DNA from: Actinomycetota bacterium
GTDB taxonomy: Bacteria > Actinomycetota > Nitriliruptoria > Nitriliruptorales > Nitriliruptoraceae
Reading direction: 5' to 3'
DNA: 64,000 nt
Assembly (NCBI GenBank): GCA_019347575.1
Contig: JAHWKY010000009.1
Span: 84,976-148,975, forward strand
Made by a program: the position numbers and the translations under genes. Under the pieces are notes generated by a model. That model worked only from the letters and a program-made list of their open reading frames with translations, did no database searches and was not told the DNA's origin. This document shows, in pieces, positions 15,796-25,244 of the stretch; the stretch's first letter is position 1, and every line of letters starts with the position of its first letter.

Positions 15796-16226
15796 CCGTC
15801 GCGTTCGCGCGCGCTCGCGGGAGTGAGGGACATGAGGATGCGGCGCGGCTCGTAGCCGAGGGACTCGAGGAAGGCCCGGCCCTCGTCGTTGTCGGCGGCC
15901 ACCGAGATCTCGACCACGGGCACGCGGGTGTCCTCCGCCCACCGCTGGATGGCTTCGATCAGCGCGAAGCCGACCCCGCGACGACGGGCATCCGGCCGCA
16001 CGAAGACCGGACCCACGGTCGTCCCGTCCGGCCTCAGGCGCCCCGCGGCGTAACCGAGCGGATCCTTCGTCGTGGCGTCGGTGGCCATCCAGTAGATCCC
16101 ACCCTGCGGGATCGGAGGATCCCACGGCTCGCCGTCCCGACTGCGAGCAGACGACTCCGCCCGGTACTCCGTCGCCAGTTCCCGGATCTCCTCGATGCGG
16201 GCGCGACGGACGACCACCTCGCTCAC
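15792..16226 (-). CDS. GNAT family N-acetyltransferase
   Basis: The 144 residues follow the GNAT fold, with VGPVFVRPDARRRGVGFALIEAIQRWA as the acetyl-CoA-binding motif A (R-R-x-G-V-G) and VVEISVAADNDEGRAFLESLGYEPRR as motif B with the terminal tyrosine. The substrate cannot be deduced. It is sandwiched by GTGA overlaps between the M24 peptidase upstream and the acyl-CoA dehydrogenase downstream, so the three are co-expressed. Confidence 0.88.
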   Translation of the reverse strand: MSEVVVRRARIEEIRELATEYRAESSARSRDGEPWDPPIPQGGIYWMATDATTKDPLGYAAGRLRPDGTTVGPVFVRPDARRRGVGFALIEAIQRWAEDTRVPVVEISVAADNDEGRAFLESLGYEPRRILMSLTPASARERDG

Positions 16227-17329
16227 GCCGACACCTCGACCAACTCGTGACTGCGGGTGTTCAACCGTTCGCCGCCCTGGGGCGTCGCGGTGACGATGTC
16301 CTCGATCCGCATCCCGAAGCGTCCCGGGAGGTAGATGCCGGGTTCGACGCTGAAGGTCATACCCGTCTCCAGGGTCACTTCGTTGCCCTCGACGAGGTAG
16401 GGCTGCTCGTGGACCTCGACGCCGATGCCGTGTCCGGTCCGGTGGACGAAGCGTTCGCCGTAGCCCGCCTCGGTGATGATGTCGCGACAGGCACGATCGA
16501 CATCCTCGGCCGCCGCTCCCGATCGTGCGGCGGTCACGCCGGCTTCCTGGGCCCGCCGCAGGACCTCGTGGGCTTCGAGGTACTCCGCGCTCACGGGGCC
16601 GATGGCGTAGTTGCGGGTCGAGTCGGAGCAGTACCCCTGCCGGACACCGCCGATGTCGACGACGACCGTGTCTCCCGACGCGAGCGTTCGACCGCCGGTC
16701 TCGTGGTGAGGTGAGGCCCCGTTCGGACCGCTCGCGACGATGATGAACGCGACCTCGTCGTGGTCCTCGAGGATCAGCTCGGCGATGTCACGGCCGACCT
16801 CGTCCTCCGTCCGTCCCGGCGTGAGCAACGCGCCGACCTGCGCGTGGACCCGGTCGATCGCCTGGGCCGCGGCTCGCAGCAGCTCCAGCTCCTCCTCCGT
16901 CTTCACGATCCGCAGGCGCGTCGTGACCTCGCCGCCCTCGGTCCACGACGCCTCGGGCAACGCCATCTGGAGCCGGAGGAGGAAAGACGACCACAGCTGG
17001 TCCTGGACCGCCAGGGTGGCCTCCCGTTCGACCCCGGCGCCGGCGAGGACGTCACGCACGTTCGCGATGGGGTCCTCGTGCTCCTTCCAGGTGCGCAGCT
17101 CGACCAGCTCGGTCGCGCCGCTGGAGGCGGCACGGGGCGCCTCGAGCTCAGGAACCAACAGGCTCGCGTCGTCGGCTTGCGGAACGACCAGGAGCGTGAG
17201 GCGTTCCATCGCAAGGGCGTTGTAGCCCGTCAGGTAACGCAGGTCGGCGCCGGGGCCGACGAGGAGCGCCCCGAACCCGAGCTCGCCGAGGACCTCGCGG
17301 GCTCGATGCAGACGGGCGGAGTCGGCCAT
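16223..17329 (-). CDS. M24 family metallopeptidase (Xaa-Pro dipeptidase/aminopeptidase type)
   Basis: A creatinase-like N-terminal domain (about 1-130) precedes a pita-bread catalytic domain carrying all five metal ligands: Asp in VVVDIGG, Asp in YCSDSTRNY, His in HRTGHGIGVE, Glu in FSVEPGIY and Glu in GMRIEDIV. At 368 residues it has the size of a PepQ-type enzyme that cleaves peptides next to proline. The ATG at 17329 has AAGGAGGAG upstream, and TAGGAT 31 bases before the start is a good -10 box. It heads an operon with the acetyltransferase and acyl-CoA dehydrogenase. Confidence 0.93.
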   Translation of the reverse strand: MADSARLHRAREVLGELGFGALLVGPGADLRYLTGYNALAMERLTLLVVPQADDASLLVPELEAPRAASSGATELVELRTWKEHEDPIANVRDVLAGAGVEREATLAVQDQLWSSFLLRLQMALPEASWTEGGEVTTRLRIVKTEEELELLRAAAQAIDRVHAQVGALLTPGRTEDEVGRDIAELILEDHDEVAFIIVASGPNGASPHHETGGRTLASGDTVVVDIGGVRQGYCSDSTRNYAIGPVSAEYLEAHEVLRRAQEAGVTAARSGAAAEDVDRACRDIITEAGYGERFVHRTGHGIGVEVHEQPYLVEGNEVTLETGMTFSVEPGIYLPGRFGMRIEDIVTATPQGGERLNTRSHELVEVSA

Positions 17330-17422
17330 CCGGTGCTCCTCCTTCGCGCCCGCATCCTAGGTGGCCTGACCCCGGGCGGCCCGACCGGGACCGCCTACGA
17401 TCGCGCCGTCGGAGGTACGACG

Positions 17423-19075
17423 CTGCTGCTCGACCGCGAGGACGCCCTCGATCGCGTCACGGACGCCCCGGTGGACGTCCTGGTCATCGGAGGAGGCATC
17501 ACGGGGGCAGGCATCGCCCTCGATGCGGCCACGCGCGGGTACCACGTGGCGTTGGTTGAACGCGCAGACCTCGCCTCGGGAACGTCGTCGAAGTCCTCGA
17601 AGCTGATCCACGGAGGGGTCCGCTACCTCGAGCAAGGCGACGTCGGACTCGTCTACGAAGCCGCACGGGAACGGGAGCGGCTGCGGCGCCTGGCTCCCCA
17701 CCTGGTGCGGCCGCTGGGCTTCGTCGTCCCCGTCAACAGCGCGCGGTCATCCGTGCTCCTGCGCCTGGGCCTGATCATCTACGACGGCATGCTCGGACTG
17801 CGCAACGTGCGCCGCCATCAACGCCTCGGTCCGGCCGCGGTCCAGGACGCCGTTCCCGGGCTGCGTCGCGGAGCCGATCACGGCGGCTACCTCTACGTCG
17901 ACTGCCGCACCGACGACGCGCGACTGACCCTCGCGGTGGTCCAGCGAGCACGTCGGATGGGGGCCGCGGTGGCCAACCACACCGAGGTGGTCGAACTACT
18001 GCGTTCGGGCGATCGGGTCGTGGGGGCGACGGTGCGCGACCGGCTCAGCGGCGCGGAGCGGGACGTGCGTGCCCGCTGGGTCGTCTCCGCGACCGGTGTG
18101 TGGGCCGATCGGGTCCGTGGGTTGGCCCCGGGCCGCGGGGCAGGCTGGTTGACCCCCTCGAAGGGCGTCCACCTCGTCCTGCGCGGGGTGGACGTCCCGC
18201 TCCGACGTGCCGTCATCGTGGACAGTGGGGCGCGCGATCGACGCCGGGTGTTCCTGGTCCCCTGGGGCGAGCAGGTCTACGTCGGAACCACCGACGAGCC
18301 GCACGGCGGCAGCGTGGACGAGATGCGGCTCGACCCACCGGAGGCTGGGTACCTGCTGCATGCCGTCAACGCATCGTTCGGAACGACGCTCGCCCTGCGT
18401 GACGTCGTCGGGGCGTGGGCCGGCCTGCGTCCGCTCCTGCGCGGCCAACAGGAGGCGGCATCCGCGGCATCCAAGGACCTGTCACGGCGCCACGCGATCT
18501 TCGAGGACCCCGTCGGCCTCGTCACCGTCACGGGCGGAAAGCTGACGACCTACCGGCAGATGGCACAGGACGTCGTCGATCGTCTGGCGGCGGCTGATGG
18601 CAACCGACGCCGGTGCGTGACGAGCCGGATCGCGCTCGGAGCCAGGGGGACCGTCGCCGACGGGCTCGGGCGCGCACGCGCGGTCGCGCGGACCTGGGGG
18701 GTCGGCGATGACGTGGCGGCTGCGCTCTACGCCCGGCACGGCGATGCCGCACCAGCGGTCCTGAGCGCGTGCATCCGTGACGGCGAGGCGGAAACCCTCG
18801 TGCCTGACCTGCCCTACCTGGTCGGAGAGGTGCGGTGGGCGGTGCAGCACGAACTCGGCCGCACGCTCGATGACGTGCTCCAGCGCCGCACCCGGGTCTC
18901 CTTGCGACACGCGTCCGCGGGCGGTGCTGGGATCGACCGAGCCGCTGCCGTGATGGGCACGGTCCTGGGCTGGGACGACGCCGAACGGCAGCGCCAGGTC
19001 GACGACTACCTCGGCCGCGTGCGAGCAGAGCGCGGGGTCGTGCCCCTGCGACAGATCGAGACGCTCAGATCTTGA
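17423..19075 (+). CDS. glpD: FAD-dependent glycerol-3-phosphate dehydrogenase
   Basis: The N-terminus holds the dinucleotide fold DVLVIGGGITGAGIALDAATRG and the GlpD signature ASGTSSKSSKLIHGGVRYLEQG. Later come GGYLYVDCRTDDARL, LVPWGEQVYVGTTDE and TVTGGKLTTYRQMA, and the C-terminal helical domain is complete. It oxidises sn-glycerol 3-phosphate to dihydroxyacetone phosphate at the membrane and passes electrons to quinone. The start is uncertain: CTG at 17423 sits six bases after GGAGGT and gives 550 residues; the nearest canonical in-frame codon is GTG at 17333, adding 30 residues. It is convergent with the lipid kinase and overlaps it by 11 bases. Confidence 0.94.
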   Translation: MLLDREDALDRVTDAPVDVLVIGGGITGAGIALDAATRGYHVALVERADLASGTSSKSSKLIHGGVRYLEQGDVGLVYEAARERERLRRLAPHLVRPLGFVVPVNSARSSVLLRLGLIIYDGMLGLRNVRRHQRLGPAAVQDAVPGLRRGADHGGYLYVDCRTDDARLTLAVVQRARRMGAAVANHTEVVELLRSGDRVVGATVRDRLSGAERDVRARWVVSATGVWADRVRGLAPGRGAGWLTPSKGVHLVLRGVDVPLRRAVIVDSGARDRRRVFLVPWGEQVYVGTTDEPHGGSVDEMRLDPPEAGYLLHAVNASFGTTLALRDVVGAWAGLRPLLRGQQEAASAASKDLSRRHAIFEDPVGLVTVTGGKLTTYRQMAQDVVDRLAAADGNRRRCVTSRIALGARGTVADGLGRARAVARTWGVGDDVAAALYARHGDAAPAVLSACIRDGEAETLVPDLPYLVGEVRWAVQHELGRTLDDVLQRRTRVSLRHASAGGAGIDRAAAVMGTVLGWDDAERQRQVDDYLGRVRAERGVVPLRQIETLRS

Positions 19076-19988
19076 GGTTGAGCGCCTTCGGCAGCAGATC
19101 GAACGTCGCCGGCGTCGTGCCCAGGACCTCGCCGTCCGCTTCGATCACGAGCGGGTGCGCCGCTTCGATGCGCACGGTCGAGGACTGCCACTCGCGGACG
19201 TCGGCGTCCGACAGGTGCTCGCCTGTGCGCAGCTTGTTCGTCTTCAGGAACACATCCTTCGCGCTGCCACGCCACACCTGGACGTTGAACGTGCCATCGT
19301 CCGGGATCGCGCGGGGCGCGACCTTGAGGTTGCCACCGAAGAACTGACCGTTGGCGACGATCACGTTGCTGATCGGCTCGTCGACCTCGGTGTGATCGAT
19401 CGTGACCTGCGCCTGCACCAGGTCGAAGCTGCGGATGGCTCCGACGATAGCGAGCAGGTAGCGGGCCTTGCCCAGCCAGCGCGGGTAGCCGTTGGCCTTC
19501 TGCGTCACGACGCCGCCGTACCCGGCCTCGGCGATGTTGGCGAACAGGTGGACCGCCTCACGGCCGTCGTCCCCGAGTAACCGCACCCGGCCGACGTCGA
19601 TGGGGTACAGCGTCTCACCATCGAGGTGACGAGCCAACTTCTCGGGGGCGCGGTCGAGTCCGAACGTGCGGACGAAGTCGCTCCCTGAACCGGCCGGCAC
19701 GGCACCGAACGCGAGGGCCTCGGGCGCCGTGCCGCTCTCGATGTCGACCAGTCCGTTGACGACCTCGTGGATCGTGCCGTCTCCGCCCACCGCGACGACG
19801 AACCGACGTCCGTCAGCGACGGCATCGCGGGCGAGGACGGTCGCGTGGCCCGGTCCCCGGGTCACCGCGATGTCGTGCACCAGGCCGCGGGCCGTGAGCG
19901 CCTCGCCCAGTCGACGAAGCACGGCATCGCGGCCACGTCCCGCCTGCGGGTTGGCGATGAGCAGCATCGGACCGAAGGGACTGCTCAC
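19065..19988 (-). CDS. Diacylglycerol kinase family lipid kinase (YegS/DagK-like)
   Basis: The 307-residue protein has the lipid-kinase catalytic motif VVAVGGDGTIHEVVNGL, AFGAVPAGSGSDFVRTFGL and FFGGNLKVAPRAIPDDGTF, and the usual opening LLIANPQAGRGR. It phosphorylates diacylglycerol or a related lipid alcohol at the membrane. Its GTG (19988) overlaps the stop of the Fe-S protein, making a three-gene leftward operon with that protein and the AGPS-like oxidase. Mycobacteria have a similar neighbourhood (glpD1 near Rv2251-Rv2252), which supports a lipid role. Confidence 0.92.
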   Translation of the reverse strand: MSSPFGPMLLIANPQAGRGRDAVLRRLGEALTARGLVHDIAVTRGPGHATVLARDAVADGRRFVVAVGGDGTIHEVVNGLVDIESGTAPEALAFGAVPAGSGSDFVRTFGLDRAPEKLARHLDGETLYPIDVGRVRLLGDDGREAVHLFANIAEAGYGGVVTQKANGYPRWLGKARYLLAIVGAIRSFDLVQAQVTIDHTEVDEPISNVIVANGQFFGGNLKVAPRAIPDDGTFNVQVWRGSAKDVFLKTNKLRTGEHLSDADVREWQSSTVRIEAAHPLVIEADGEVLGTTPATFDLLPKALNLKI

Positions 19989-21064
19989 GTCACCTTCCCG
20001 ATGCGATCGGCGACCAGTTCGATCAGATCGCGCACGTCGACCCCGGCGGCTCCGAGGTGTTCACGCGCTGCAGGGCACGAGGTCACGGTGACATCCGCGG
20101 CCGCACGGAGCTGGGCAGACCGGCGCCCCGCGACCTCAGCCGCAGCCTCGGGCTCGAGGCGCGGGAACTCCATCCCTGCGCCGCTGCAGTGCGTGTCGGC
20201 GCCGGCCCCCTCGGGTTCGGCGACGTGGATCCCGAGGGTGCCGAGCAGGTGCCGGGGCGCCGCGGTGACCGACTCGGTGCGCGCGAGGACGCAGGGGTCG
20301 TGCCAGGTGACCTCGAGCCCGGTGCCCGTGTCGGGAGCGATGTCGACCCTTCCTCCGCTGACGACACCGGCGATGTAGGAGACAGCGTCCACGACGTCGC
20401 CACTGGCTGCGGCGCGGACGCTCGGCAGGCAGTGGGGATCGAGCACGACCGTGCGCGCCCCGTCGTGCGACCCCAGCGCGCGATCGAGCCGCGTCCGGCA
20501 CGCGGTCGCCTCGTCGATCGCGCCGAGGTCGTCGAGGCGCGAGCCGCAGCAGCCTGGCGGCACGACGATGCGTAGGTCGTCGCCTGCTGCCGCAGTGATC
20601 CGCTCGAACGCGCTGACCGTCTCGACCCGGTCGCGGCACCCGGCCACGAGGACGACGGACGCCGTCTCCGGCCCAGCGGGTAGCTCGAGCGGGGGGTGCC
20701 CGTCGGGGGTCCGTCCCTCGCCGACGTGATCGATCGCGGCACGAGCCGCGTCGACGTCCGCGCCGACCGCGTGCACGGCTGCGCGGCCCGACCGGACCTG
20801 CGCCGGGACGTCCTGGTCCTCCCACGCGCACGCCGTGGCGCACGCGTGGCACCCGGTGCAGTGGTGCAGCGCCCGTCCGGTGCTGGTGTCGACCTCGGTG
20901 CGGCCAGTGGCGATGTCGGCAACCACGCGGTGCAGCGACCATGGCGTGGCCTCGTCGCGACCGGTCGCGCGGAGGACCGGGCAGGTGTGGCTGCACAGCT
21001 TGGGGCAGAAGCTGCCGTGTACCGCCAGGTCGGTCAGCTTGGTGTCGATCAGTGGTAGCGTCAC
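19985..21064 (-). CDS. (Fe-S)-binding CCG-domain protein (GlcF/HdrD-like)
   Basis: The N-terminal domain contains two four-cysteine clusters, FCPKLCSHTCP and CTGCHACATACAW, for 4Fe-4S centres. Two cysteine-rich CCG-type regions follow, one around PPGCCGSRLDDL and one at the HDPCVLAR and HCSGAGMEF positions. Such subunits (GlcF, LutA, HdrD) carry electrons from a flavoprotein partner. GTG at 21064 overlaps the stop of the FAD oxidase gene, so that protein is the obvious partner. The second CCG motif is degenerate (CSGAG in place of CCGMAG). The final acceptor is not visible here. Confidence 0.88.
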   Translation of the reverse strand: MTLPLIDTKLTDLAVHGSFCPKLCSHTCPVLRATGRDEATPWSLHRVVADIATGRTEVDTSTGRALHHCTGCHACATACAWEDQDVPAQVRSGRAAVHAVGADVDAARAAIDHVGEGRTPDGHPPLELPAGPETASVVLVAGCRDRVETVSAFERITAAAGDDLRIVVPPGCCGSRLDDLGAIDEATACRTRLDRALGSHDGARTVVLDPHCLPSVRAAASGDVVDAVSYIAGVVSGGRVDIAPDTGTGLEVTWHDPCVLARTESVTAAPRHLLGTLGIHVAEPEGAGADTHCSGAGMEFPRLEPEAAAEVAGRRSAQLRAAADVTVTSCPAAREHLGAAGVDVRDLIELVADRIGKVT

Positions 21065-22515
21065 ACCGGACCTCCCAGTCCGAGCTTGCCGGGGTTGAGC
21101 AGGCCCTGCGGATCGAGCGCACGCTTCACCCGACCCAGCACCTCCCACCCCCCGCCACCGAGGTCCTGTGCGAGCCAGGGCGCACGCAGCAACCCGACCC
21201 CGTGGTGGTGCGTCGTCGTCCCCCCTGCTTCGAGAGTGGCCTGCATCCCCGCCTCCCACGCCGCGTCGTAGCGTGCGAGCGCACGATCCTCGTCACCGTC
21301 GTTCACGGCTCCGAGCGTGAAGTAGATCGACGAGCCCTCGGGGTACACGTGACTGAAGTGAGCCAACACGAGGTCGCAGTGCTGATCTAGGGCGGCCCTC
21401 ACCGACTCGTACAGGGGAACGAGACGCGACCACACCGCGGCCACCTCCATCGTGTCGAGCATGAGCGCGTCACCGAAGGCACCGCCTGGCTTCACGTAGT
21501 CGGCGAAGCGGTAGGACACGTCGTGTCGGTGTGCGCGCCAGTTCTCTCCCGGCTCGGCTCCGAGGTCGTGGGCACCGTGATCGAGCATGATCCGCCGAGC
21601 GGTCTCGGCCACGAACCCCGCCACGGACTCGGTGCCCTCCGCTGCGACGATGCACAGGCAGCCCTGGCGGTCCGCGTCGAAGCGGGGGACCTCGAGGCCC
21701 TGGGATCCGAACACCAGCGCCGTGTCGGCCTCGTCGTAGAGGCGGTACACGTGTGGCCGCAGACCGGTGCGCAGGAACTCGCGACACGCCCCGAGCGCCG
21801 AGGGTATGTCGGGGAACAGCAGCCCCCGGTCCACGGCGACGTCGGGGCGCGGCCAGATGCGCAGCGTCGCCGACGTGATGATGCCGGTGGTCCCCTCACC
21901 GCCGAGGAACAGACGGACCAGGTCGGGTCCGGCCGCGGACTGCGGACGCGGGGCGTACGTCACCACCGTGCCGTCCGCGAGCACGACCTCGAGACCGACG
22001 ACCGTTTCCTCGAGCTTGCCGTAGAACGATGACGCCTGACCTGCCGAACGGACCGCGAGGAACCCCCCGATGGTCGAGGCCTGGATCGACGACGGGAAGT
22101 GCCCCAGCGTCCACCCCCGGTGGGCCAGGTGGTCCTCCAGCGCCTGACCGGTCACACCCGGCTCCACCGTGACAGTCCCGCTGACCTCGTCGAGTTCACC
22201 GATGCGGTTGAGGCCCTTCAGGTCGATGGTGACCGCCCCAGGGACCGGCATGGCACCCCCGCACACTCCGGTACCAGCGCCGTAGGGCACCACGCCGATG
22301 CCGTGCTCGGTGGACCACCGCAGGGTCGTGACGACCTCGTCCCGTGTACGCGGACGGACGACCGCCTCGGGTTCCGGCAACGTCGTGCCGGCGCGGCGCT
22401 GCATGATCGGGCGCGGCCACCAGTCGTGAGCGTGCAGGGACCGGACGGTGGCATCGGTGGACACGCGGTCCGAAGCGAGCCGCGCTCGTAGGTCGTCGAG
22501 GAGGGAAGCGTCCAC
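21061..22515 (-). CDS. FAD-binding oxidase resembling alkyl-DHAP synthase (AGPS)
   Basis: The FAD (PCMH) domain includes VVPYGAGTGVCGGAMP, and the stretch HFPSSIQASTIGGFLAVRSAGQASSFYGKLEETVVGLEVV has the HFPSS...A.RSAGQ..SFYGKLE pattern typical of alkyldihydroxyacetonephosphate synthases rather than GlcD. THHHGVG near the C-terminus corresponds to the AGPS active-site histidines. AGPS enzymes make the ether bond of plasmalogens from acyl-DHAP. Its neighbours are a lipid kinase and a glycerol-3-phosphate dehydrogenase, which would fit ether-lipid chemistry; a simple glycolate-type oxidase with the Fe-S partner is the alternative. GTG at 22515 follows TAGGCT by six bases (leaderless). Confidence 0.85.
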   Translation of the reverse strand: MDASLLDDLRARLASDRVSTDATVRSLHAHDWWPRPIMQRRAGTTLPEPEAVVRPRTRDEVVTTLRWSTEHGIGVVPYGAGTGVCGGAMPVPGAVTIDLKGLNRIGELDEVSGTVTVEPGVTGQALEDHLAHRGWTLGHFPSSIQASTIGGFLAVRSAGQASSFYGKLEETVVGLEVVLADGTVVTYAPRPQSAAGPDLVRLFLGGEGTTGIITSATLRIWPRPDVAVDRGLLFPDIPSALGACREFLRTGLRPHVYRLYDEADTALVFGSQGLEVPRFDADRQGCLCIVAAEGTESVAGFVAETARRIMLDHGAHDLGAEPGENWRAHRHDVSYRFADYVKPGGAFGDALMLDTMEVAAVWSRLVPLYESVRAALDQHCDLVLAHFSHVYPEGSSIYFTLGAVNDGDEDRALARYDAAWEAGMQATLEAGGTTTHHHGVGLLRAPWLAQDLGGGGWEVLGRVKRALDPQGLLNPGKLGLGGPV

Positions 22516-22521
22516 AGCGCG

Positions 22522-22527
22522 AGCCTA
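22522..22527 (-). promoter_or_regulatory. -10 box of a probable leaderless promoter (AGPS-like gene)
   Basis: On the minus strand TAGGCT ends six bases before the GTG at 22515, and there is no purine-rich ribosome site in between. This is the arrangement of leaderless transcripts in Actinobacteria. Confidence 0.5.
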
Positions 22528-22538
22528 CTGGCGGCGCG

Positions 22539-25244
22539 TCACGCCTCGACGATGCCCCGCCGCAGCGCATCGACGGCGTGGCGTGCTCGGGTGGACGTCT
22601 CCTCGGTCGTGACGTCACGCAGCTGGCCCACGAGGTCCGCGACCTGCTTGGTCACCCGCACGAAGTCACCGCCGGACAGCTCGAGTGAGCCCAGCGCGTC
22701 ATCCAGACCCGCCCCGTTCGCCCACCGGTACGCCGGGGCGACGAACCCCGCGTCCAGGTCGCGCAGCGGTTCGAGATCGGCCTGCCGCTCCCGGCGACGC
22801 AGGTGATCCGCGAGACCCTCGATCTCGTTCAGGGCGGAGCTCAGACCGGCCGTCGGGATCTCGGGATCGGGGGTGGCCTCGCCGCCACGCGGCTCGTAGG
22901 CGAAGAACGCTGCCACACCGGCCAGCTCCGCCGCACCGAGGCCGTCCAGGACCCCACGCCGGACGCTCTCGGCGATGCAGAGGTCCGCCTCCGCGTAGAT
23001 CCCGGCGAGGGTCGTCCCCACCTCGGTCGGCTGCTCGTCCACGACGTACCCCAGGTCCGTCAGCACGTGCAGGATGCGGTCGAACTGCCGCACCAGCGAA
23101 CCGGTCCGCCGCTGGATGTCACGACGCATGCGCTCGGCATCGCGCGCCACCTCGTCGAAGCGGTGCTGCCAGCGTTCGTGGTCGCTGCGGTCGGGACAGT
23201 CGTGGCACGGGTGCGCGCGGACGCGGCGCCGGAGCTCCTCGACCTCCTCGGACGGGCCCTGCTGCACCGGCAGCGGGGGCTGCACCTCTAGCGGCGGCTC
23301 CACCGATCGCAGCCGCGAGGCGACGACCTCGCGGTACTCCCGCTGCCGGGCGTTGCCGTGGGTCGGCAGTTCGACCCGACCGGCGATCAAGGGTGGTGCG
23401 TCGAGTTCGCGCGTCCCGACGCGTTCGAGCCGGCGGTCCTCGGTCACGACCTGCGCGAGCACGTCGCCCCGCTTGGTCTCGCGCAACGTCACGACCGCCG
23501 CCAAGCCGCGACGCGGCAGCCACGGCAGCGCCAGCACATCACCCGGGAGGAGGCTCGCGAGTCCCGTCCGGACGGCATCGCCGGCCGTGGCCGCCCGCTC
23601 CCGTGCCTCCCGTTTCTCCCGCTGACTCAGCTCGCGACGGAGCGCGGCGTACTCCGTCCAGTCGCCTCGGTCGCACCGCAGGTGCTGGGAGTAGCCACGC
23701 ATGGCATCGTCGAGACGTGCCAGCTCCTTGCCGGTGCCGGCGACCGCGCGGTCCGCCTGGAACTGCGCGAACGACGCACCGAGCAGGGTCTCGGCGTCCG
23801 CGCGCGAGCGGTAGCGCAGCAGGTTGACCGCCATGTTGTACGACGGCTCGAACGACGACCGCAGCGGGTACGTGCGGGTGCCCACCAACCCAGCAACGGT
23901 CGGGAAGTCGAGATCGCGCTGGTAGAGCACCACCGCGTGACCGATGTCGTCGATCCCGCGACGCCCCGCCCGACCTGTCAGCTGGGTGTACTCGCCCGGC
24001 GTGAGCAGCGCGTGCTGCTCGCCATCCCACTTCTCGAGCCGTTCGATGACCACGGTGCGCGCGGGCATGTTGATCCCGAGGGCCAACGTCTCGGTCGCCA
24101 CGACGAGCTTGAGCAGGCCGCGCTGGAACGCCACCTCGACCGCCTCCTTGAACGCCGGGACGAGTCCGGCGTGGTGGGCGGCGATACCGTGAAGCAGAGC
24201 TTGGCGCCACGCCGAGTAGCCCAGTACGTCGAGGTCGCGTGAGGGGATGTCGGTGGCGACCGCTTCCGCGATGGCGTCGAGCTCCCGCCGCTCCTGCTTG
24301 CTGGCCAGCTTGAGGCCCGCCCGGACGAGCTCCTCCACCGCGCCCTCGCACCCAGCGCGGCTGAACACGAACACGATCGCCGGCAGCCAACCGCGCGACC
24401 GGAGCTCCTCGACCACCTGCCAGCGAGCCGGCCACCGCAGCCGGGGGCCAGCTCTCACCCGACGGCCCTTGCTGGAGACCCGGTGGCCCCGTCCGGACCG
24501 GCGCTCCAGCATCACGACCTCGGGGTTGGGGACGCCGGCGAGTGCCTGGGCGGCTCGTTCCTGCTGCTCGGCCGTCGGTGACTTGCGTCGGCCGGTCGTG
24601 AACGTGGGGTAGATGCGGTCGTTGACGAAGTAGTGGTGGCGCAACGGCACGGGGCGACGCTCCTCGATGATCACCTCGCAACCGTCGCGGACGGACGCGA
24701 GCCAGTCACCGAACTCCTCGGCGTTGCTGACGGTGGCCGAGAGCGCCGCGACCTGCACGGCCTCGCTCAGTTGGATCAGCACCTCCTCCCACACCGCTCC
24801 GCGCTCGCGGTCAGCGAGGTAGTGCACCTCGTCGAGCACCACGTAGCGCAGACCCACGAGCGTCGACGAGCGCTCGTAGAGCATGTTGCGGAGGACCTCG
24901 GTGGTCATGACGACCACCGGCGCCTCGCCGTTGATCGAGCGGTCGCCGGTCAACAGCCCGACGTTGGCTGCACCGTGCCGCTCAACGAGGTCGCGGTACT
25001 TCTGGTTCGACAGGGCCTTGATCGGCGTCGTGTAGAAGCACTTCCCTCCCCGGTCGATCGCGTACCAGCAAGCGAACTCGCCCACGACGGTCTTGCCGGC
25101 GCCGGTCGGGGCGGCGACGAGCACGGATGCACCCCGCAGCAACGCGGAGACCGCCTGCTGCTGGAAGCGGTCCAGCGGGAAGCCGTAGCCCTCCTGGAAC
25201 CGGGCGACCGCCGACCCGCGATCCTCGTCGGGAGCTGGACTCAC
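22539..25244 (-). CDS. helY: Ski2/Mtr4-like DEAD/DEAH-box helicase HelY
   Basis: The 901-residue protein has a Walker A motif in APTGAGKTVVGEF, a DEVHYL box, ALSATVSN (motif III), a long second RecA domain with INMPARTVVIERLEKWDG and QLTGRAGRRGIDDIG (motif VI), and a C-terminal helical DSHCT-like domain (about 720-900). This is the Mtr4/HelY family, RNA helicases in Actinobacteria. A CHDCPDRSDH motif near 650 is typical. It closes the tat operon: GTG at 25244 overlaps the stop of the membrane-anchored protein upstream. The same tatA, tatC, helY order after pafC occurs in mycobacteria. Confidence 0.95.
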   Translation of the reverse strand: MSPAPDEDRGSAVARFQEGYGFPLDRFQQQAVSALLRGASVLVAAPTGAGKTVVGEFACWYAIDRGGKCFYTTPIKALSNQKYRDLVERHGAANVGLLTGDRSINGEAPVVVMTTEVLRNMLYERSSTLVGLRYVVLDEVHYLADRERGAVWEEVLIQLSEAVQVAALSATVSNAEEFGDWLASVRDGCEVIIEERRPVPLRHHYFVNDRIYPTFTTGRRKSPTAEQQERAAQALAGVPNPEVVMLERRSGRGHRVSSKGRRVRAGPRLRWPARWQVVEELRSRGWLPAIVFVFSRAGCEGAVEELVRAGLKLASKQERRELDAIAEAVATDIPSRDLDVLGYSAWRQALLHGIAAHHAGLVPAFKEAVEVAFQRGLLKLVVATETLALGINMPARTVVIERLEKWDGEQHALLTPGEYTQLTGRAGRRGIDDIGHAVVLYQRDLDFPTVAGLVGTRTYPLRSSFEPSYNMAVNLLRYRSRADAETLLGASFAQFQADRAVAGTGKELARLDDAMRGYSQHLRCDRGDWTEYAALRRELSQREKREARERAATAGDAVRTGLASLLPGDVLALPWLPRRGLAAVVTLRETKRGDVLAQVVTEDRRLERVGTRELDAPPLIAGRVELPTHGNARQREYREVVASRLRSVEPPLEVQPPLPVQQGPSEEVEELRRRVRAHPCHDCPDRSDHERWQHRFDEVARDAERMRRDIQRRTGSLVRQFDRILHVLTDLGYVVDEQPTEVGTTLAGIYAEADLCIAESVRRGVLDGLGAAELAGVAAFFAYEPRGGEATPDPEIPTAGLSSALNEIEGLADHLRRRERQADLEPLRDLDAGFVAPAYRWANGAGLDDALGSLELSGGDFVRVTKQVADLVGQLRDVTTEETSTRARHAVDALRRGIVEA

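Noticed and set aside
20136..21122. 328-residue Arg-rich frame inside the Fe-S gene
   Set aside because: It is a frame shadow of the CCG-domain gene, with no recognisable motif and extreme Arg content.
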